From Clostridia bacterium (GTDB lineage: Bacteria; Bacillota; Clostridia; Christensenellales; Aristaeellaceae): a stretch of DNA of 7,100 nucleotides. The position numbers and the translations under genes are program-made. Under the pieces are notes generated by a model that saw only the letters and a list, made by a program, of their open reading frames with translations, did not search any database and was not told the origin of the DNA. Of the stretch, positions 1 through 4,923 are shown in pieces. Numbering within the stretch: position 1 is the stretch's first letter; each line of letters opens with the position of its first letter. The DNA is taken from contig CAAEEC010000184.1 in NCBI GenBank assembly GCA_900754755.1, forward strand, positions 1-7,100, in the 5' to 3' direction.

Positions 1-445
1 GGTTGGTGTAATTGAGGTAGACGGCGCCCGGGCAATAGCGGTCGATATCCGCGGCGATTTCCATGATGGGGTTGACCGTGCGCAGATAGCGGAAGATGCC
101 GCTGGGGCCGCGCGTGTCGCCCACGTTGGTGTCCACGCCATACTTCTTGGGGATGAGAATGTCGTGCTGCCATACATCCACATCGCCGGCCAGGATTGTG
201 GTTACTACGCCTTCCGCGCCTACGAGCGCTTCCTTGCGGTCCATGGTCGCTTCGACCTTCGCGGCGTATTTGCCCTCGGCCACAATGCGCTCTACCGCGC
301 GCTTGATGGCCGCCAGGCGCTCCGCGTTGATGTCCATCAGGCTGATGGTCGCGTCGTGAAACGCCGGGAACGAGAGCAGGTCGCGCACCAACGAGCGCGT
401 GAAGCCAAAGCTGCCCGCGCCGATAAAAGCAATTTTATGGGCCAT
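1..445 (-). CDS. Glycoside hydrolase family 4, alpha-galactosidase (MelA)-like, N-terminal part (runs off left edge)
   Basis: The first 148 residues are visible; the 3' end lies outside the window. Residues 4-24 ([15 protein letters not shown] onward) form the GxGSxxF dinucleotide-binding loop of GH4 enzymes, and LMDIN (36-40) gives the acidic residue (D38) expected to hold the NAD ribose. [15 protein letters not shown] (109-123) matches the GDTxGPGGIxRxLRT stretch of alpha-galactosidases better than that of GH4 alpha-glucosidases. The visible part ends in LNYTN, the start of the conserved NYxNP segment at the active site. Known for the family: GH4 enzymes cleave glycosides by an NAD+- and metal-dependent redox-elimination mechanism in the cytoplasm. 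The metal-binding Cys and His lie beyond the edge and cannot be checked. ATG at 445 is chosen because AAGGAGGAT sits just upstream. The gene is divergent from an MsmR/RafR-like regulator, which fits alpha-galactoside use. The exact substrate (alpha-galactoside, alpha-glucoside or galacturonide) is not certain. Confidence 0.9.
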   Translation of the reverse strand, partial: MAHKIAFIGAGSFGFTRSLVRDLLSFPAFHDATISLMDINAERLAAIKRAVERIVAEGKYAAKVEATMDRKEALVGAEGVVTTILAGDVDVWQHDILIPKKYGVDTNVGDTRGPSGIFRYLRTVNPIMEIAADIDRYCPGAVYLNYTN

Positions 446-450
446 GAAAA

Positions 451-459
451 ATCCTCCTT
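451..459 (-). promoter_or_regulatory. Ribosome binding site of the GH4 gene
   Basis: On the minus strand this reads AAGGAGGAT, five bases before the ATG at 445. It is nearly a full anti-Shine-Dalgarno match and fixes the start codon. Confidence 0.85.
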
Positions 460-482
460 ACCAGATATTCTAGACAATTCAA

Positions 483-511
483 ATTATATCGCACGGAGGA
501 CTTGAAAAACA
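483..511 (-). promoter_or_regulatory. Predicted promoter of the GH4 gene (good -10, poor -35)
   Basis: On the minus strand a perfect TATAAT lies at 488-483. The hexamer 17 bp upstream (511-506) is TGTTTT, far from TTGACA. A good -10 with a poor -35 is what an activator-dependent promoter looks like, and the ATGTTGCAT direct repeats lie just upstream of it. The predicted start is near 476, giving a leader of about 30 nt that contains the ribosome binding site. The promoter is inferred; the hexamer is seen. Confidence 0.6.
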
Positions 512-530
512 GCGCCATATGTTGCATAAT
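502..530 (+). promoter_or_regulatory. Predicted promoter of the AraC-family regulator gene
   Basis: TTGAAA (502-507) and CATAAT (525-530) are separated by exactly 17 bp, each one base from consensus. The expected start is near 537, so the regulator mRNA would have a leader of about 124 nt containing the inverted repeats at 574-621. The -10 overlaps the first ATGTTGCAT copy (519-527), so protein bound there should block this promoter. It runs face to face with, and overlaps, the GH4 promoter. Confidence 0.6.
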
Positions 531-548
531 ATTGTTGGAATGTTGCAT
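519..548. promoter_or_regulatory. Candidate AraC-family operator: two direct ATGTTGCAT repeats 21 bp apart
   Basis: Perfect 9-bp copies occur at 519-527 and 540-548, a start-to-start distance of 21 bp (two helical turns). This matches the direct-repeat geometry known for AraC half-sites such as araI1/araI2. The sites lie 7 bp upstream of the poor -35 of the GH4 promoter and cover the -10 and start region of the regulator's own promoter. Inferred role: the divergent regulator activates the GH4 operon and represses itself. Confidence 0.65.
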
Positions 549-573
549 CCTGAGAGCGAGTTGAAAAGAGGCG

Positions 574-621
574 GCGTCCAAACCACGGATTGCCACCCGT
601 GGTCAAGCGCGGTTTGGACGC
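574..621 (+). repeat. Overlapping inverted repeats in the leader of the AraC-family gene
   Basis: An outer 11-bp perfect inverted repeat (GCGTCCAAACC at 574-584, GGTTTGGACGC at 611-621) encloses an inner 7-bp one (ACCACGG at 582-588, CCGTGGT at 597-603, 8-nt loop). The arms share bases 582-584, so the full outer and inner stems compete slightly for the same strand. There is no T-run after it, so it is not a standard terminator. It ends 39 nt before the regulator ATG. It could be an RNA structure affecting translation or stability, or a palindromic protein site; the sequence does not decide. Confidence 0.55.
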
Positions 622-660
622 GAATGCTTGGGAATGCCTGGATGGAGGAAGGAGAGCCAT

Positions 661-1473
661 ATGGAATCCCTGCCACTTACCGTTACTTGTTGCGGAGAAG
701 AAGCGTGCCGGCCTTCGCACGGCTGGGGCCCGGCTGTGCGTCCGTATCACCTGATCCATTTTGTTTATTCTGGACAGGGCGTGTATTATGGGCCGGATGG
801 CGCGCACATTTTGCGCGCTGGCCAGGGATTTATCATCTTTCCTGGGGAGGTAAGCCTATATGTGGCAGACGCGGAAAATCCCTGGCACTATGGCTGGGTG
901 GGCTATTCGGGAGCAAGCGCCGGCCAGATAACGCGCGATGCCGGCCTTTCCCTCGCCTCGCCGGTGTTCTCCATTGCGCGTGCGGAGCGCACGCGCGGCA
1001 TATTGGCGGAAATTTGCGCGGATGTTGCGTCCATGCGCGCGGGCGAGTGGAGCGCGCTGGGCGGCTTGATGCGCTTGCTGGCCGAAATCCGCGAAAATGC
1101 GAATTTGCCGGAAGGCGCAGATGACGCCGCGAATTCGCCCTATAAAAAGGCGGTATGGTTCATTGAGGGCAATTTGGCCGCGGGTGTGCGCGTGGCGGAT
1201 GTGGCGCAGTTTGTGGGCCTGTGCCGCTCGCAACTGTACCGGGTGTTTATGGCGGAAAGCGGCCTTTCCGTGCAGGATTGGATCACGCGCGCGAAAACGC
1301 GCCGCGCGCAGGCGCTTTTGCGCGCCACGCCGCTCAAACTCTCCGCCGTGGCGCTCTCCGCCGGTTTCGCCAGCGCGGAGCAACTGTGCCACGCTTTCCG
1401 CCGCAGCGGCCTGCCTTCGCCCTCGGAATACCGGCGGGCCTGCCAGGACAGTAGGCGGGAGGGAGGGTGCTGA
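661..1473 (+). CDS. AraC-family transcriptional regulator, MsmR/RafR-like (sugar use)
   Basis: 270 aa, the usual length for cupin-type AraC regulators. The N-terminal sugar-sensing cupin spans roughly residues 25-100; HLIHFVYSGQG, AGQGFIIFPGE and the ADAENPWHYGWVGYSG region match the MsmR/RafR/YesN type (a G-F-x-I-x-P-G turn, then an N-P-W-x-Y-x-W motif). The C-terminal DNA-binding domain (about 160-262) has two helix-turn-helix units: VADVAQFVGLCRSQLYRVF (178-196), and LKLSAVALSAGFASAEQLC (225-243) leading to PSEYRRA. Start: ATG 661 with GGAGG (644-648) and AAGGAG (649-654) upstream; an in-frame TTG at 628 has no comparable site. Known for the group: members activate raffinose, melibiose or multiple-sugar operons when the sugar or a derivative binds the cupin. 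The divergent GH4 gene and the intervening 21-bp-spaced repeats make it the likely controller of that operon. The inducer is unknown. Confidence 0.92.
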   Translation: MESLPLTVTCCGEEACRPSHGWGPAVRPYHLIHFVYSGQGVYYGPDGAHILRAGQGFIIFPGEVSLYVADAENPWHYGWVGYSGASAGQITRDAGLSLASPVFSIARAERTRGILAEICADVASMRAGEWSALGGLMRLLAEIRENANLPEGADDAANSPYKKAVWFIEGNLAAGVRVADVAQFVGLCRSQLYRVFMAESGLSVQDWITRAKTRRAQALLRATPLKLSAVALSAGFASAEQLCHAFRRSGLPSPSEYRRACQDSRREGGC

Positions 1474-1534
1474 CGCTTATCCCTCGAATAGCCCGACGCC
1501 CGTTTTTGCGTCTGTAAGCGCCCTGCAGATGCGT

Positions 1535-1563
1535 TTGACGCGCGCGGCGCGCCGTGCTATAAT
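1535..1563 (+). promoter_or_regulatory. Strong predicted promoter of the response regulator/kinase operon
   Basis: TTGACG (1535-1540), a 17-bp spacer and a perfect TATAAT (1558-1563), with a TGC extension (1555-1557). The start should fall near 1570, only about 16 nt before the ATG at 1586, which leaves just room for GGGAGG (1573-1578). The spacer is almost pure G+C and holds the perfect 10-bp palindrome CGGCGCGCCG (1545-1554), a possible operator. This promoter rules out the in-frame ATG at 1562, which lies inside the -10. Confidence 0.8.
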
Positions 1564-1585
1564 GAACAGGGCGGGAGGCGGGAAT

Positions 1586-2281
1586 ATGGAAGGGAATCCC
1601 TTGCGCGTGTCCATCTGCGAGGACGACGCGGCACAGGCGCAGTTTTTGGCGCAAGAGGTGCGCGCATTTGCGCCCGGCGCGCGGGTAGAAACCTTTGCGC
1701 GCGGGGAGGACATGCTGCTCGCGCGCGGGGAACTGGCGGATATTTTGCTATTGGATATTCAGATGCCGGGGATGGACGGGGTGGCGCTGGCGCGCGAGTT
1801 GCGCGCGCGGGGCAACCAGGCGCAGATCATCTTTGTCACCGGCTTTGCGGACTATATGCAGGCGGGGTACGATGTGGAAGCGGTGCACTACCTGCTCAAG
1901 CCGGTGAAGCCCGAAAAGCTGCTGGAAGTGCTTTCCCGCGCGCGGGAACGGCTGGAATCCGGCGCGCGCATGGCCGCGCTGCGCCTAGAGGGCGAGTGGG
2001 CGCGCCTGCGCGTGCAGGATGTGCTGTATGCCGAATCGCGCGGGCACTACGCGCACATTTTTTTGCGCGATGGGCGCGAGTTGCGCGCGAAAATGGCGCT
2101 GGGCGATTTGGCGGATGCGCTGGGCGCGGATTTTTTTCGCTGCCAACGCTCGTTTTTGGTGAACATGCGCTGCGTGGCGCGCGTGACGGCGGCTCACCTG
2201 GTTCTGGATGGCGGCCGGGAAATCCCGCTGGCGCGGGGATTGCGCGAGGCGGCGGTGCGCGCGTTCGCCGGCTGCAATTGA
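1586..2281 (+). CDS. LytTR-family response regulator (AgrA/VirR type)
   Basis: 231 aa, normal for AgrA/LytR-type regulators. The receiver domain occupies about residues 6-122: acidic pair D13/D14, phosphoacceptor D57 in LLLDIQMPGMDG, T85 in IIFVTG, and K105 in LLKPVKP. All active-site residues are present, so it should be phosphorylated. The LytTR DNA-binding domain covers about 130-228, with VLYAESRGHYAHIFLRDG and the diagnostic FFRCQRSFLVNMRCVARV. LytTR proteins bind direct repeats through a beta-sheet fold and mostly control export, toxin, bacteriocin or quorum genes. Start ATG 1586 is chosen from GGGAGG 7 nt upstream and from the promoter that ends just before it. The kinase gene follows after 22 nt, so they form an operon. 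Likely targets, by neighbourhood only, are its own promoter and the exporter promoter near 3025. Confidence 0.93.
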   Translation: MEGNPLRVSICEDDAAQAQFLAQEVRAFAPGARVETFARGEDMLLARGELADILLLDIQMPGMDGVALARELRARGNQAQIIFVTGFADYMQAGYDVEAVHYLLKPVKPEKLLEVLSRARERLESGARMAALRLEGEWARLRVQDVLYAESRGHYAHIFLRDGRELRAKMALGDLADALGADFFRCQRSFLVNMRCVARVTAAHLVLDGGREIPLARGLREAAVRAFAGCN

Positions 2282-2303
2282 GCAAACAAAGGGGGCGCGC
2301 GCC

Positions 2304-2957
2304 TTGGGAAGGCGGCTGGACAAGCGCATCGCGGCATACCAGAACGAGCTGGTGAGCCGCCATGCCGACGAGGTGCAGACCATATACCGCGAAATGCGCA
2401 TGTGGCGGCACGATTATCACAACCACATCCAAACCATGAAAGCCTGCCTCGCCATGGGGCAGACCGATAAGCTGGCGGACTATCTGGAAACGCTCGACCG
2501 CGACCTGGAAGACGTGGACACCATCCTGCGCACGGGCAATTTTATGGTGGATGCCATCCTCAATTCCAAGCTTTCGCTGGCCAAGGCGCGGGGCATCGCG
2601 GTGAACGCGAGCGCCAGCGTGCCGCCCCAGTTGCGCGTGAGCGATATCGACCTGTGCGTGGCGCTGGGCAATCTGCTGGACAACGCCATGGAGGCCTGCC
2701 TGCGCGTGGAGCGGGAAGAAGAGCGCTTTTTGCGCGTGTACATCGCGCCCAAAAAAGAACAACTGTATATCTGCGTAACCAATTCGTCGCCCGGCCGGGA
2801 AAAGCGTCTGGGCGGCCGGTTTGCCACGCGCAAGAGCGGCTTTCACGGCTTTGGCCTTTTGCGCATCGACCGAATCTGCGAAAAATACGGCGGCCTCGTT
2901 ACCCGCGCCAGCGAAGAAGGGGCGTTCACCTCGGAATTGCTGCTGCCGCTGGCATAA
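2304..2957 (+). CDS. Short soluble histidine kinase, HPK10/GHKL type, without sensor domain
   Basis: 217 aa from a TTG start at 2304, preceded by AAAGGGGG (2288-2295), 22 nt after the regulator stop. An ATG at 2208 in the same frame lies deep inside the regulator and lacks a good ribosome site. Residues 1-35 look like a charged, probably coiled helix. The phosphoacceptor motif WRHDYHNH (H36) is the HPK10 type found in AgrC and similar partners of LytTR regulators. The GHKL ATPase follows: N-box GNLLDNAMEAC (N123, N127, E130), the strand ending ICVTNSS, and GFHGFGLLRI (G179-I188). The usual DxGxG box is replaced by NSSPG, as is common in HPK10. Typical relatives have five to seven membrane helices and about 400-450 aa; here no hydrophobic segment exists at all. 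It therefore probably phosphorylates D57 of the upstream regulator in response to a cytoplasmic signal or a partner protein. The start codon is the least certain part. Confidence 0.87.
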   Translation: MGRRLDKRIAAYQNELVSRHADEVQTIYREMRMWRHDYHNHIQTMKACLAMGQTDKLADYLETLDRDLEDVDTILRTGNFMVDAILNSKLSLAKARGIAVNASASVPPQLRVSDIDLCVALGNLLDNAMEACLRVEREEERFLRVYIAPKKEQLYICVTNSSPGREKRLGGRFATRKSGFHGFGLLRIDRICEKYGGLVTRASEEGAFTSELLLPLA

Positions 2958-2976
2958 ACTTGCATTCCAGGCACGC

Positions 2977-3020
2977 AAACGCGCGTTTTGTGCACGAAAG
3001 GCGCACAGAGCGCGCGTTTT
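2977..3020 (+). terminator. Strong stem-loop with short T-run between kinase and exporter genes (terminator or attenuator)
   Basis: A 17-bp stem pairs 2977-2993 (AAACGCGCGTTTTGTGC) with 3003-3019 (GCACAGAGCGCGCGTTT), with two G-U pairs and a 9-nt loop, followed by or overlapping TTTT at 3017-3020. It begins 20 nt after the kinase stop. The T-run is short, so termination may be partial, letting some transcripts read into the exporter genes. The right side also overlaps the extended -10 of the next promoter. Confidence 0.65.
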
Positions 3021-3021
3021 G

Positions 3022-3030
3022 TGCTATGCT
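3022..3030 (+). promoter_or_regulatory. Candidate extended -10 promoter of the exporter operon
   Basis: TGC followed by TATGCT (3025-3030) resembles the TGCTATAAT of the regulator promoter. The hexamer 17 bp upstream (CGCACA, 3002-3007) is a poor -35, so an activator may be needed. Two perfect copies of CGCGCGTTTTGTGC (2980-2993 and 3011-3024, 31 bp apart) flank the -35 position. The predicted start is near 3037, just before the ribosome site AAGGGAGG (3039-3046), so the start may lie a few bases earlier or this promoter may be weak. Confidence 0.4.
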
Positions 3031-3054
3031 GGCATGCGAAGGGAGGAAACGCAT

Positions 3055-4923
3055 ATGCAAGAGAATTGTACTTCAAACCCATCCCCAAAAGAAAGGCGCA
3101 AGGCGAAAAGGGCCTCGCAAAGCCGGGCGGGCACGCACGGCATATGGGACAATATCGGCTATTTGCTGCGCAACATCGCCCGGCGCTATCCCGCGCTATT
3201 GTGTATGATGGTGGTGGAAATCGCGGCGGGCGTGGCCGCGCCAGCCTTTGGCATTTATCTTCCCAAGCTGGCGGCGGACCTGGCTCTGGGCCAGACCGCG
3301 CTCGCCCCCGCGCAGACCGCGCTGCTACTGGGCGGCGTCGCGTTCATCATGGCGGCGGTATATGGCGCGCGCGACATCGCGGGCCGGGGCAAATACATGC
3401 ATTACAATTTCGTGCGGCAGGATCTGGCGCATGAGGTGTATTACAAATCGCTGGAATGCGATTTCCCGGTGGTGGAGCGTGCCGAGGGGCAGGCTTGGTT
3501 TGCCCGCGCGCAGATGACGCTTTTGAACGGGGACTGGTCGTGTACTTCGCGCATGGTGGTGGCCCTCATGACGATTGCCACCAGCACGCTAAGCTTTTTG
3601 CTGTATTCCGGCATCCTTGCCACGCTGAACCCGCTGATCGTGGTTTTGCTGCTGGGCCTATCCGCCCTCAATTCCCTCGCCCTGCGCTATGCGCGGCGCT
3701 ATTCGCTCGCGCGGCGCGAGGAAGCGGCCGTGCTGGAAAACCGGCTGGGCTATGTGGAAGAGGAGGCGCGTGACGTGCGCGCGGGCAAGGACATCCGCCT
3801 GTACGGCATGGCGGGCTGGTTCACCGCGCTGCGGGAGCGGCTGATGGACGATTACAGCCAGGTGCGCCGCGATATCGCGGCGCGCGATTTCCGCGCCGCG
3901 CTGGTGGACGCGCTGCTGCTCCTCCTGCGCGATGGCGCGGCATACGCCTATCTAATCTATCAGGCGACGCAGGGGCGCATTGGCGCGGGCGATTTTGTGC
4001 TGTATGCCGGGGCCATCGCGGGGTTTGGCGGCTTTATTTCCGGCATTGTGGGGCAATTCGGCCTCTTGCAGGATGCCAGCGAGCGCATGAACGACGTGCG
4101 CTCCTTCCTGGAGCAGTCGAACGCGCCCGACCCGGCCGATCCGCTGCCGCCGCCGCAAGACATGCCCTCCATTGAGTTTCGCGACGTGTGCTTTTCCTAT
4201 GACGGGGAGCACAATGTGCTCGACCACCTGTCCTTTTCCCTCGCGCCCGGCGAGCGGCTGGCGCTGGTGGGCGTGAACGGCGCGGGCAAGACCACCATCG
4301 TGAAGCTGCTGTGCGGGCTGTACGCGCCGGATTCGGGCACGATTCTGATCGGCGGCGTGGACGCGGCCAGGCTGCGCCGCGCGGACCGCTTTGGCCTGTT
4401 TTCGCCGGTGTTCCAGGATGTGGCGCTGTTCCCCTTTGCGCTGGCGGAAAACGTTTCGCTGCAGCCTATGCAGGAAACCGACCTGGCGCGCGCGGCCGAT
4501 TGCCTGACGCGCGCGGGCCTGGGCGCCTGCACCCGGGATGGTGGCCTGACGCGCCCCGTCAGCCGCGAAATCAGTGACGATGGCTGGAACTTTTCCGGGG
4601 GCGAACAACAAAAGCTGCTGCTCGCGCGCGCCCTGTATAAGGACGCGCCCATCATGGTGCTGGACGAGCCGACCAGCGCGCTCGACCCCATCGCCGAAAG
4701 CCAGACGTATGAACAATTCGACCTTCTTGCGCGCGGCAAAACCGCGCTGTACATCTCGCACCGGCTGGCCTCCACGCGCTTTTGCGACCGCGTGCTGCTG
4801 ATCTCCGGCGGCCGGGTGCAGGAAGAAGGCACGCACGAATCGCTGCTGCGCGCGGGCGGGGAATACGCCCACATGTTCCAGGTGCAGAGCCAGTACTATC
4901 AGAAAGGGGCGGAGGAAGCATGA
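3055..4923 (+). CDS. Half-size ABC exporter (membrane domain fused to ATPase), first subunit
   Basis: 622 aa, usual for type IV-fold half-exporters. Start ATG 3055 has AAGGGAGG 8 nt upstream. A basic, proline- and serine-containing cytoplasmic tail (1-30) precedes six likely membrane helices near 46-68, 88-105, 166-189, 192-210, 282-303 and 313-336. The ATPase domain (about 371-610) is complete: A-loop Y382, Walker A GVNGAGKT (406-413, K412), Q-loop Q454, signature FSGGE (513-517), Walker B IMVLDE (D537, E538), D-loop SALD, H-loop H569. The signature has E for the usual Q, as in the partner protein. There is no C39 peptidase domain, so it does not cut leader peptides itself. It overlaps the next gene by 4 nt (ATGA), so the two are translationally coupled and probably form a heterodimer in the inner membrane. 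The substrate is unknown; peptide, lipid or drug are all possible. Confidence 0.93.
   Translation: MQENCTSNPSPKERRKAKRASQSRAGTHGIWDNIGYLLRNIARRYPALLCMMVVEIAAGVAAPAFGIYLPKLAADLALGQTALAPAQTALLLGGVAFIMAAVYGARDIAGRGKYMHYNFVRQDLAHEVYYKSLECDFPVVERAEGQAWFARAQMTLLNGDWSCTSRMVVALMTIATSTLSFLLYSGILATLNPLIVVLLLGLSALNSLALRYARRYSLARREEAAVLENRLGYVEEEARDVRAGKDIRLYGMAGWFTALRERLMDDYSQVRRDIAARDFRAALVDALLLLLRDGAAYAYLIYQATQGRIGAGDFVLYAGAIAGFGGFISGIVGQFGLLQDASERMNDVRSFLEQSNAPDPADPLPPPQDMPSIEFRDVCFSYDGEHNVLDHLSFSLAPGERLALVGVNGAGKTTIVKLLCGLYAPDSGTILIGGVDAARLRRADRFGLFSPVFQDVALFPFALAENVSLQPMQETDLARAADCLTRAGLGACTRDGGLTRPVSREISDDGWNFSGGEQQKLLLARALYKDAPIMVLDEPTSALDPIAESQTYEQFDLLARGKTALYISHRLASTRFCDRVLLISGGRVQEEGTHESLLRAGGEYAHMFQVQSQYYQKGAEEA

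Noticed and set aside
1474..1534. Terminator after the AraC-family gene from nested inverted repeats (1474-1479 with 1515-1520; 1495-1499 with 1508-1512)
   Set aside because: The stems are only 6 and 5 bp, and the T-run lies in the loop rather than after the stem, so it does not fit an intrinsic terminator.
1562..1588. Earlier in-frame ATG for the LytTR regulator at 1562
   Set aside because: It overlaps the TATAAT box and would lie upstream of the transcript start. ATG 1586 has a proper ribosome site and begins the receiver fold at the right distance.
2208..2303. N-terminal extension of the kinase from ATG 2208
   Set aside because: It lies wholly inside the regulator gene, has Arg-rich shadow-like composition and no suitable ribosome site. 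TTG 2304 follows AAAGGGGG.
1896..2978. Long minus-strand open frame (360 aa) opposite the regulator/kinase genes
   Set aside because: It is a shadow frame of GC-rich coding DNA. Its translation is rich in Ala, Arg, His and Pro with no domain pattern, while the plus strand encodes two clear conserved proteins.
2821..3054. N-terminal extension of the first exporter from an upstream in-frame start at 2821
   Set aside because: It overlaps the kinase 3' end and the hairpin. ATG 3055 has a strong ribosome site at normal spacing.
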